14,480 nucleotides of DNA from an uncultured Verrucomicrobiota bacterium. Lineage in GTDB: Bacteria > Verrucomicrobiota > Kiritimatiellia > RFP12 > UBA1067. Within the stretch, counting starts at the first letter, position 1, and the number at the start of each line of letters is the position of its first letter. The stretch spans positions 1 through 14,480 of the forward strand of contig CALYRV010000046.1 in assembly GCA_945483525.1 (NCBI GenBank), written 5' to 3'. The notes beneath the pieces were generated by a model, which saw nothing but the letters and a program-made list of their open reading frames with translations, was not told where the DNA came from and did no database searches. Positions 7,846-13,379 of the stretch are shown piece by piece. Position numbers and translations under genes: made by a program.

Positions 7846-8520
7846 CTATGCGCGGTAGCGCTTCATCATCGCGATTGCGTAATCAAGCGCGTCCTCGTCC
7901 CAGTAAGAGCAGACCTTCGTGCTGATGTTGCCGTTCTTGACGCGGATCATGAAGTTGGCCACCTGTCCCTTCGGCTGCATCACCGCCTGGTCTACGGACA
8001 ACTCGGTCTCGCGGGTAAGGTCGAAGTGATGTGTGCGCCCGATGCCGAAGACCTTGGATGAGTAGCTGCCGTGCCGATACTCGAGAAACAGCCGCCGCCG
8101 GGCAAACAGCAGGTTCAGGATGACGCCGACAAGCACCACCGTGCCGATCAGGAACGGAATGCCGAAGAGCGAAAGCTTCCAGTCGATCGCATGCTTGACG
8201 ACCTGCGATCCGTAAATGCCTCCGATCGACATGCCGCTCCACACGCAGGTGAACGGAATCAGGAAGAGCACGACCGGATTGAATCGCCAGTAGCGGAGCT
8301 CCACCTTACCGCTCGGATCGTTCATATCGCGGATGACCGTCACGTGCTTCGGCGCGGGGCCGGAAAGCGCCTTGCAATCACTGGCCTCATCCCCACTCTC
8401 GCGCAGTTCGGCAATCCGCGACCGCGCTCCGCAGGAACGACACAGCGCAACATCCGCCGCAACATTCATATCCGCAAGAGGCACGTTCGCCCCGCACTCA
8501 GGACAGTTATAAGTTTTCAT
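7846..8520 (-). CDS. Zinc-ribbon protein with two membrane segments, function unknown
   Basis: This 224-residue protein starts with a zinc ribbon: CPEC at 6-9 and CRSC at 27-30 give four cysteines for one zinc. A short linker leads to two hydrophobic segments (about 81-104 and 117-139), the second followed by the basic RRR (141-143), and then a soluble C-terminal part (about 145-224) that looks like a small beta-rich, PH-like domain. The layout, zinc ribbon plus two helices plus a PH-like tail, is common among uncharacterised bacterial membrane proteins, with the ribbon and tail probably cytoplasmic. No enzymatic motif is visible. It lies 60 bases downstream of the Fic gene and 32 bases upstream of the ADP-ribosylglycohydrolase gene, in the same direction, but each of the three has its own -10 element, so separate transcription is possible. 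Confidence 0.7.
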   Translation of the reverse strand: MKTYNCPECGANVPLADMNVAADVALCRSCGARSRIAELRESGDEASDCKALSGPAPKHVTVIRDMNDPSGKVELRYWRFNPVVLFLIPFTCVWSGMSIGGIYGSQVVKHAIDWKLSLFGIPFLIGTVVLVGVILNLLFARRRLFLEYRHGSYSSKVFGIGRTHHFDLTRETELSVDQAVMQPKGQVANFMIRVKNGNISTKVCSYWDEDALDYAIAMMKRYRA

Positions 8521-8529
8521 TACCCCTCT

Positions 8530-8538
8530 ATGATATCA
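8530..8538 (-). promoter_or_regulatory. Extended -10 promoter of the zinc-ribbon membrane protein gene
   Basis: On the minus strand TGATATCAT ends 9 nt before the ATG at 8518-8520. The surrounding TTTGATATCATAG differs by one base from the TTTGATATAATAG upstream of the ADP-ribosylglycohydrolase gene. A GAGGGG run sits only 2 nt before the ATG, too close for a normal Shine-Dalgarno, so the message is predicted to be leaderless or nearly so. Confidence 0.55.
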
Positions 8539-8580
8539 AACCGCATCAAGAGGGTCAATCTCAAACACTTGGCGATTGCC

Positions 8581-9567
8581 TTACGCCACCTCCCAGTGGC
8601 CGCCCTTGTCGGGACCGATGCGGCGGAGACGCTGCGCATCCTTGAGAATGCGGATATTCTTCTCAATCGCCTTGACCGACAGTCCGAGATGCCGCGCGAG
8701 AGACGATTGCGTCAGGGTTGGATTGGAACGAAGCAAGGAGAGGATTTTCTCCCTGCTTTTACCCCTGCTTTTCTCCCTACTTTTCTCCCTACCTTTCAGC
8801 TCGCCCTTCGCCTTGATCGTGCGAAGGATGACTTCCAGCATGAACTCGACGAACGGCGCGGCATCGCCCGCGACCTGCGACCGGTGAAGCGCGCGATAAT
8901 ACTGCCGCTGATGGCTGTAGACCATGTTCTCAACCGGCGCGGCATAAAAAAGCGGATCCCACCTACCGAGAATCGCCGTCTGCCAGAGCCGTCCCAGCCG
9001 TCCGTTGCCATCGGAAAACGGATGGATCGTCTCGAACACAAAATGAAAGATGCAGCTCTTGACGAGCGGAACCTCCTTCGAGCGCTTGAGCCAATCGAAG
9101 AGATCCTTCATCAGCAACGGCACCTGATCCCACGGTGGCGCATGGTGCATCGCCTTGCCCTGCGCATTGAAGACGCCGACATTGCAATTACGCCACTTGC
9201 CCGGACGGTCAACGAGCCCCATGGTCATCAAGGCATGCGCCTTCAAGAGGTCTTTGGGCGACAATGGATCAAGCCCTTCAACGGCCGCGTAGGCAGCAAA
9301 CGCCCCCTTCACCTCGTCGATTTCGCGTTTAGAGCCCGCAACGCGCTTTCCGGCGAGGATGGCCGTGACCTGCGCCTCGGTGAGCGTGTTGCCCTCGATG
9401 GCCGTCGTGCCGCGAACCGTCCGGATGCGGTTAAGCTTGCGGAGCCGGACACCTTCCGGACCCTCCATCGCGATCTTGTAGCGTTCAAGCGCCGCGGCAA
9501 TATCCATCACCAGCCGCAACACCCTGCCGCTCGCCGTGAACTTCGTCAACTCGCAGACATCAACCAT
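8581..9567 (-). CDS. Fic family protein (predicted protein AMP-transferase) with C-terminal winged helix
   Basis: This 328-residue protein carries the full Fic active-site motif HPFSDGNGR (182-190). His182 is the catalytic base, Asp186 a metal ligand, and Asn188/Arg190 phosphate contacts; family enzymes move AMP from ATP to a Ser/Thr/Tyr of a target protein. The N-terminal motif TTAIEGN (54-60) fits the inhibitory-helix pattern [S/T]xxxE[G/N] of class II Fic proteins, so activity is probably self-inhibited. Residues about 275-328 form a winged-helix DNA-binding domain (LTQSSLARHLGLSVKAIEKNIRIL), common in class II members and suggesting self-regulation. Between the domains lies a charged linker built from four-residue repeats (about 259-274). 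No antitoxin gene is adjacent, so it is not an obvious toxin-antitoxin pair. The target is unknown. Confidence 0.9.
   Translation of the reverse strand: MVDVCELTKFTASGRVLRLVMDIAAALERYKIAMEGPEGVRLRKLNRIRTVRGTTAIEGNTLTEAQVTAILAGKRVAGSKREIDEVKGAFAAYAAVEGLDPLSPKDLLKAHALMTMGLVDRPGKWRNCNVGVFNAQGKAMHHAPPWDQVPLLMKDLFDWLKRSKEVPLVKSCIFHFVFETIHPFSDGNGRLGRLWQTAILGRWDPLFYAAPVENMVYSHQRQYYRALHRSQVAGDAAPFVEFMLEVILRTIKAKGELKGREKSREKSRGKSREKILSLLRSNPTLTQSSLARHLGLSVKAIEKNIRILKDAQRLRRIGPDKGGHWEVA
8749..8796 (-). repeat. Four tandem 12-bp repeats in the Fic gene linker
   Basis: Four successive 12-bp units (plus strand CTCCCTGCTTTT, ACCCCTGCTTTT, CTCCCTACTTTT, CTCCCTACCTTT) encode GREK-SREK-SRGK-SREK between the Fic fold and the winged helix. 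The unit length is a multiple of three, so gain or loss of units would change linker length without breaking the frame. Confidence 0.85.
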
Positions 9568-9575
9568 TTGGCTAA

Positions 9576-9584
9576 ATTATACCA
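9576..9584 (-). promoter_or_regulatory. Extended -10 promoter of the Fic gene
   Basis: On the minus strand TGGTATAAT, with a perfect TATAAT and TG-n extension, ends 8 nt before the ATG at 9565-9567. No Shine-Dalgarno lies between (TTAGCCAA), so a leaderless or nearly leaderless message is predicted. It sits in a 134-base region from which the plus-strand reading frame at 9702 diverges. Confidence 0.65.
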
Positions 9585-9686
9585 AATTGCAGCAAGTCCA
9601 GGCGACGGCGTTATTCCGCCCGTCGATTACTTGCCGCCGGCGAGGGTTTAAAGACAATAAAATTTTTCCACACGTCGCGAGGATAA

Positions 9687-9695
9687 TGATATGAT
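9687..9695 (+). promoter_or_regulatory. Extended -10 promoter before the small signal-peptide reading frame
   Basis: TGATATGAT lies 6 nt before the ATG at 9702, in the same arrangement as at four other genes in the window. A weak -35 candidate (TTCCAC at 9666-9671) stands 18 bp upstream. Its presence is the main argument that the short frame at 9702 is, or was, a gene. Confidence 0.5.
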
Positions 9696-9701
9696 ATCCT
9701 C

Positions 9702-9891
9702 ATGTCATCGAACCAATGCGAAATCACCGCGGTCCTTTGCGGGCTGTTCGCCGCAAGCTGCTTCGCCGTACCCGTATGCAAAGACGGCGTCTGCGAACTA
9801 CCGGCACCCGGCGCTCAGCGACAGATATTCCGTGTTAGATATTACAACATCTGTTTGACATCGGCAGACGCCATTTGCTATGCTACGGGAT
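9702..9891 (+). pseudogene. Probable remnant of a small secreted protein gene
   Basis: From the ATG at 9702 the reading frame gives a convincing export signal (hydrophobic core ITAVLCGLFAASCFAV followed by PVCKDGVCELPAPG) and so looks like a genuine protein start. The frame then loses coding character and continues, without a stop, into the GH30 gene in another frame as far as 10124. A real gene would not be expected to overlap GH30 by 230 bases, so I read this as a truncated or frameshifted remnant and give the end as the base before GH30. The end is arbitrary. The CKDGVC pair could recall a thioredoxin-like or metal-binding start, but there is not enough to name a family. It could also be an intact short gene overlapping GH30. 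Confidence 0.35.
9855..9884 (+). promoter_or_regulatory. Promoter of the GH30 gene
   Basis: A consensus -35 TTGACA (9855-9860) is followed after 18 bp by TATGCT (9879-9884) with an upstream TG-n extension (TGC, 9876-9878). The -10 ends 7 nt before the ATG at 9892, so transcription should begin at or beside the start codon. The ATG at 9880 overlaps the -10 itself and would not be transcribed, which favours 9892 as the real start. Confidence 0.7.
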
Positions 9892-11295
9892 ATGAAAACA
9901 TTTATCTGCGCGGGAGTCGGGTTGGCTGCGATGGCGGCGGGTGCGGCGGAATGGAGGAAGTCGGTTTCGATAACCGACAGCGATTTCTGGGGGACTGTCC
10001 CCACGACGGCGGCGACGGCCGAAACCGAGATGACAATCGACTTCACGAAGACCGATCAGACGTTTGTCGGTTTCGGAACCGCGATCAGCGAACTTTCATG
10101 GGATGCGCTCGCGGTTCTGAGTGAGACGGACCGTAAAGCGGTGCTAGACGAGATGTTCCTTGCGAACGGCGCGGGCTTCACCATCATTCGTACGCCGATC
10201 GGTTCAAGCGACTTCTCACGTGACTACTATTCATACAACGACAACGCCGGCGACTTAGAGATGAAGAAGTTCTCGCTCGAAATCGACGAACGCGCCCTGT
10301 TGCCGTTGCTGCGCGAGATCAAGGCACGCGTGAAACCGGAGGACTTCCTCGTATGGGGCTCGCCCTGGTGTCCGCCGCGGTGGATGAAGACCTCTGGACA
10401 CTACGCCTCGATCCCGCCATGGGCGTCCAACAACCCGACGAATGACTGTCCCTATGAAGAATCCGTCTTCATCGGCGAAGACGCCTTCATCTGCGATCAG
10501 AAGCATTTCGCCGCGTATGCGAAATACTTCCGTCTCTATGTAGATGCGATGAAAGAGAAGGGATTCCCGCTCTGGATGGTGATGCCACAGAACGAACCGT
10601 GCAGTGCACAACCATATCCGAGCTGCACCTGGCGGGGACGATCGCTCGCGGAATTCACCGTCGACTATCTCGGTCCGGCGCTTGCGGGATCCGGCACCGA
10701 AATCTACATGGGCACGATCGAAGAGCGGTCGATCGAGAAGGTCCGTGACGTCCTTGACCGGACCGACGGACGCAAATACGTGACCGGCGCGGGCTTCCAA
10801 TGGGAAGGACGCTGCGCCATCGGCGCGGTTCACCGCCGCTATCCCGACCTCACGCTGGTGATGACCGAGCACGAATGTAATGCCGGCAAAAACGACCGTG
10901 CCGAGCTATTCCACTCCTGGAATGTCGCGCGCACCTTCCTCGGACAGGGCGCCTCGTACTACAACTACTGGAACCTCGCGCTGACGGACGACCAGCGGAG
11001 CCGTTGGGGCTGGCCGCAGAATTCGCTCGTTACCGTCGACCGCAAGACCAGGAAGGTCACGTACAACCGCGAATACTATCTGATGAAGATGCTTTCAACC
11101 TATATCCGCAAAGGTGCAACGCGGCTTCTGACTCGTGGCGATCTCAACGAGCTCGCCTTCCGCAACGCGGACGGAACCGCGGCGGTGTTGTTCGCCAACG
11201 ACTCCGCTCAGCCGAAGATCATCGCAGTCAAGATCGATGGCAGGAAATACACCTGTAATCTCCTCCCCTTCTCGATCTCCGCCTTCGCGGAATAA
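9892..11295 (+). CDS. Secreted GH30 family glycosidase
   Basis: This 467-residue protein has a signal peptide (MKTFICAGVGLAAMAAGAA) and a GH30 (beta/alpha)8 domain. Typical marks are FVGFGTAISE (58-67), GSPWCPPRWMKTSG (156-169), the acid/base motif MPQNEP (231-236, Glu235) and the nucleophile motif VMTEHE (323-328, Glu326). The last 60 residues form the usual beta-sandwich remnant (AVLFANDSA, then KYTCNLLPFSISAFAE). Family members with this motif set cleave beta-glucosyl, beta-1,6-glucan or related bonds; the exact substrate is not readable from sequence. An ATG four codons upstream (9880) lies inside the -10 hexamer, so I chose 9892, which also gives a better signal peptide. It stands alone on the plus strand and converges with the repeat-protein gene, 12 bases away. 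It may complement the GH39-like enzyme 7 kb away. Confidence 0.88.
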   Translation: MKTFICAGVGLAAMAAGAAEWRKSVSITDSDFWGTVPTTAATAETEMTIDFTKTDQTFVGFGTAISELSWDALAVLSETDRKAVLDEMFLANGAGFTIIRTPIGSSDFSRDYYSYNDNAGDLEMKKFSLEIDERALLPLLREIKARVKPEDFLVWGSPWCPPRWMKTSGHYASIPPWASNNPTNDCPYEESVFIGEDAFICDQKHFAAYAKYFRLYVDAMKEKGFPLWMVMPQNEPCSAQPYPSCTWRGRSLAEFTVDYLGPALAGSGTEIYMGTIEERSIEKVRDVLDRTDGRKYVTGAGFQWEGRCAIGAVHRRYPDLTLVMTEHECNAGKNDRAELFHSWNVARTFLGQGASYYNYWNLALTDDQRSRWGWPQNSLVTVDRKTRKVTYNREYYLMKMLSTYIRKGATRLLTRGDLNELAFRNADGTAAVLFANDSAQPKIIAVKIDGRKYTCNLLPFSISAFAE

Positions 11296-11299
11296 CCCC

Positions 11300-11314
11300 G
11301 CGGTGTTTCACCGC
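11300..11314. terminator. Short hairpin between convergent genes, possible bidirectional terminator
   Basis: GCGGTG-TTT-CACCGC is a perfect 6-bp stem with a 3-base loop, placed between the GH30 stop (ends 11295) and the convergent repeat-protein gene, whose stop codon (11308-11310) lies in its loop and stem. There is no uridine tract on either side, so intrinsic termination is doubtful. Confidence 0.35.
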
Positions 11315-11751
11315 TTCAGTTTGGTGCCGGTGATCCGTCCGCAGCTGTCACGGAAAGTGGTCTTGCCGTTGCGGTCGGTAGTTGCCGTTCCCTGGATACG
11401 TCCGGTCGCGTCACGCCACGTGGTCTTGCCGTTGCGGTCCACCGTCTTCGTCCCCTGGGTGCGTCCGAGACAGTCGCGGTATGTCGTCTTGCCGTTACGG
11501 TCGGTCCGCTGCGAACCGATGATGTGCCCGGTCGCATCGCGATAGGTCGTCTTGCCGTTACGGTCGGTTGTCGAAGTCCCCTGGATCCTGCCGAGGGAAT
11601 CGCGGACCGTCGTCTTGCCGTTACGGTCGGTAGTCACGGTCGCCGTGATCCGTCCCTGGGAGTCCCGCACCGTCGTCTTGGTCTCCGCGCGGCACGTCAC
11701 CGCACCGGCCACCACGAGCCCAACCGCCAGAATTGTCATGATCTTGTTCAT
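11308..11751 (-). CDS. Secreted protein of six tandem 21-residue YD-like repeats
   Basis: This 147-residue protein has a signal peptide (MNKIMTILAVGLVVAGAVTCRA) and is otherwise nothing but repeats. Five full 21-residue units start at residues 25, 46, 67, 88 and 109, and a sixth shorter unit runs 130-147. The unit consensus is KTT(V/Y/W/F)RD-x-x-GRI-x-GT-x-x-TDRNG. Aromatic/RD-xx-GR alternating with DRNG resembles the YD/RHS repeat pattern, which forms beta-strand pairs in shells or solenoids, but this is only a short stand-alone stretch. The protein is very basic and has no catalytic motif. GGAAAGGA precedes the ATG at 11749-11751 by about 9 nt. Its promoter is not clear; a small dyad, GGAC-TTTT-GTCC, lies at 11769-11780. 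It could be a surface or periplasmic binding protein. I do not recognise a named family with confidence. Confidence 0.75.
   Translation of the reverse strand: MNKIMTILAVGLVVAGAVTCRAETKTTVRDSQGRITATVTTDRNGKTTVRDSLGRIQGTSTTDRNGKTTYRDATGHIIGSQRTDRNGKTTYRDCLGRTQGTKTVDRNGKTTWRDATGRIQGTATTDRNGKTTFRDSCGRITGTKLKR
11365..11679 (-). repeat. Five tandem 63-bp repeats (with a sixth partial unit) inside the repeat-protein gene
   Basis: Five consecutive 63-bp units encode the 21-residue protein repeat, and a partial sixth continues to the stop at 11308. DNA units remain similar (for example the plus-strand text GTCTTGCCGTT recurs in each boundary), which suggests expansion by tandem duplication with later divergence in the middle of each unit. 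Confidence 0.85.
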
Positions 11752-11768
11752 ATCGTGCCATCCTTTCC

Positions 11769-11780
11769 GGACTTTTGTCC
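11769..11780. promoter_or_regulatory. Small dyad in the repeat-protein leader
   Basis: GGAC-TTTT-GTCC is a 4-bp stem with a 4-base loop just upstream of the Shine-Dalgarno of the repeat-protein gene, between it and a TATACC that could serve as a weak -10 (11788-11793, minus strand). It is short and could be chance. Confidence 0.25.
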
Positions 11781-11835
11781 TTATGATGGTATAGGCGCGT
11801 CACCTCGCCGTTTCTGACAGAATTCCGCACCGTCC

Positions 11836-11854
11836 GCAACCACCGTACCGTCCG
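11836..11854. repeat. 19-bp direct repeat, left copy
   Basis: GCAACCACCGTACCGTCCG occurs here and, identically and in the same orientation, at 13214-13232. This copy lies just past the stop of the AAA ATPase gene and 84 nt upstream of the start codon of the repeat-protein gene. A shorter piece, CACCGTCCG, immediately precedes it. Confidence 0.85.
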
Positions 11855-11886
11855 AGATTGTACTGATCCTCTACTTGATAAACCTG

Positions 11887-13119
11887 CTATATCGCAGATC
11901 GACCGAGCAGGAAATCTATCAGTCCCAATGTCTTTACTCCTGCATGATCAGGTGTAAAGATTTCATCCAACGTCAGAATGTACTTCGGATAGTTATCCTT
12001 GATCAACTTGAACGGTCCGAGTTCCTGTGCGAGTTTCTCTGGACTCGACACCGTCACCGCGACCTGAATATAGGCAATGCCGCCGTTCCTGTCCTTGACC
12101 CTGAAATCGACCTCCTTATCATCCACCTTACCGGTCGCAACCTGATAACGACGCCGAATAAGTTCAAAATAAACAACGTTCTCTATGAGTTGCTGAAGCT
12201 CGAGCCCGATATTTCCAAGGAGATAATGTTGAAAACCGAAATCCGTCAAGTAGTACTTATGGACAAGCTGAAGCAATTCGCCGCCGACAACATCGAAACG
12301 ATCCGGCTTGTAAAGAAAGAAACAATCCGTCAGCCGTTCGAGATACGAGACAACCGTGTTATAGGCGGCAGCTTTTTCTTCATGCGTCTTGCTTTCCTCT
12401 CCCAAACGATCAGTCAGACGCTTGGGACTGGTAAGATGCCCGATATTGTCCGCCATATAACGAATAATCCGTTCGACCAGGAATCGGCCTTTTTTCGCCC
12501 GCTTGAGAACATCCTTCTCCAATATCGTTTTGAAGACGCTTTCCACGTATTCACGCTGAGCACTCGATCCGTTCTCGAATTCACGCGCACCAGGAAGTCC
12601 GCCGAATGTCAAATACTCCATGAATGCCCGGCGCTCGCCGCCCTCCTTCATCTGCCGTCCATACAGGGACTCTGCGAACGAAAGTGGTAAGACATTAATC
12701 TCCACATAACGGCCAGTCAGCCGGGATGCAATTTCAGAGGAAAGCAGATCAGCCGTTGATCCTGTCACATAAAGATCGATGTCTGGCTTGACATAAAGGC
12801 TGTCGAGAACCCGCTCATACTCATTGACATGCTGAACTTCGTCGAGAAACACGTACAACCGTTCGCCAGGGACTACCGACTCAATAATCCGGTTATGAAG
12901 CGCGTGCGGATCCAAATAGGCCTCATTCTCGAACTCCTCGAAGTTGATCGTAAGAATCCGATTCAACGGCACGCCCTGAGCAACAAGCGATTCGGCAAAC
13001 ATCGTCATAATCGTAGACTTCCCAGAACGACGCAAGCCAGTCAGCACCTTAATAAGTTTTTTGTCCTTAAACTCTGACAACCACTCCAAGTAATCTTTTC
13101 GCGGAATATAGGTGGACAT
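11887..13119 (-). CDS. AAA ATPase with DUF4143 C-terminal domain
   Basis: This 410-residue protein belongs to the widespread AAA_14/DUF4143 family. Walker A is GLRRSGKST (28-36, Lys34), Walker B is LYVFLDEVQ (88-96), and a sensor-like VTGSTADLLSSE follows at 118-129. The middle holds winged-helix-like segments (about 217-270). The end is the DUF4143 part, with NVVYFEL (314-320), DKEVDFRV (334-341) and IQVAV (351-355) matching the layout of a PD-(D/E)XK nuclease fold; IQVA in place of the usual E-x-K leaves catalysis uncertain. Length is normal. The ATG has a GGAGG site 6 nt upstream and a TGGTATAAT promoter further up. Proteins of this family are often accessory, mobile and of unknown role. 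The gene is bracketed by 19-bp direct repeats. Confidence 0.87.
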   Translation of the reverse strand: MSTYIPRKDYLEWLSEFKDKKLIKVLTGLRRSGKSTIMTMFAESLVAQGVPLNRILTINFEEFENEAYLDPHALHNRIIESVVPGERLYVFLDEVQHVNEYERVLDSLYVKPDIDLYVTGSTADLLSSEIASRLTGRYVEINVLPLSFAESLYGRQMKEGGERRAFMEYLTFGGLPGAREFENGSSAQREYVESVFKTILEKDVLKRAKKGRFLVERIIRYMADNIGHLTSPKRLTDRLGEESKTHEEKAAAYNTVVSYLERLTDCFFLYKPDRFDVVGGELLQLVHKYYLTDFGFQHYLLGNIGLELQQLIENVVYFELIRRRYQVATGKVDDKEVDFRVKDRNGGIAYIQVAVTVSSPEKLAQELGPFKLIKDNYPKYILTLDEIFTPDHAGVKTLGLIDFLLGRSAI

Positions 13120-13125
13120 ATTTTG

Positions 13126-13157
13126 CCTCCAATCATAAATTCGCTGATATTATACCA
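13126..13157 (-). promoter_or_regulatory. Promoter and Shine-Dalgarno of the AAA ATPase gene
   Basis: On the minus strand TGGTATAAT (13149-13157) is an extended -10 with perfect TATAAT, 29 nt before the ATG. GGAGG (13126-13130) lies 6 nt before the ATG. This gene therefore has a normal short leader, unlike the genes whose -10 touches the start codon. Confidence 0.65.
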
Positions 13158-13213
13158 CATTCTGCGCCGCGAAACTGAAAACTTTTGACAAAAATGAAAT
13201 TAATTTTCAAAGT

Positions 13214-13232
13214 GCAACCACCGTACCGTCCG
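13214..13232. repeat. 19-bp direct repeat, right copy
   Basis: Identical to 11836-11854 in the same orientation. It lies 94 nt upstream of the AAA ATPase start codon and overlaps the left arm of a hairpin (13227-13245). Confidence 0.85.
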
Positions 13233-13245
13233 CACCTCGCGGACG
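13227..13245. terminator. Hairpin downstream of the right-edge gene, possible terminator
   Basis: CGTCCGC-ACCTC-GCGGACG is a perfect 7-bp stem with a 5-base loop, about 135 bases past the stop of the right-edge minus-strand gene. In the minus-strand transcript an AU-rich stretch follows only some 15-25 bases later, so it is not a textbook intrinsic terminator. The rest of the 260-base gap 13120-13379 holds the AAA promoter, the 19-bp repeat and nothing else I can support. Confidence 0.35.
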
Positions 13246-13379
13246 AGAGCGGAATTGCACCCTCCGCTTACACACCCACGCACTACTCATCCGCCGCCCT
13301 TCTCGGCTGCCAATCCATCCTTCGATCTTGCCGTCAACAGCTATCTATTAATCATGCCATGCCGCATTATTATGCCGCT

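Noticed and set aside
8581..9567. Fic gene as half of a toxin-antitoxin pair
   Set aside because: No small antitoxin gene is adjacent. The inhibitory motif TTAIEGN lies within the same protein, as in self-regulated class II Fic enzymes.
8071..9651. Plus-strand open frame (about 526 codons) opposite the Fic and zinc-ribbon genes
   Set aside because: It spans two good genes and their intergenic promoter, has low-complexity Arg/His/Pro composition, and no motif or ribosome site.
9880..9891. ATG at 9880 as the start of the GH30 gene
   Set aside because: It lies inside the -10 hexamer TATGCT, so it would not be transcribed. The ATG at 9892 gives a normal signal peptide.
11875..12690. Plus-strand open frame (about 271 codons) opposite the AAA ATPase gene
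   Set aside because: It has no recognisable domain, and the minus strand encodes intact Walker A and B and DUF4143 motifs.
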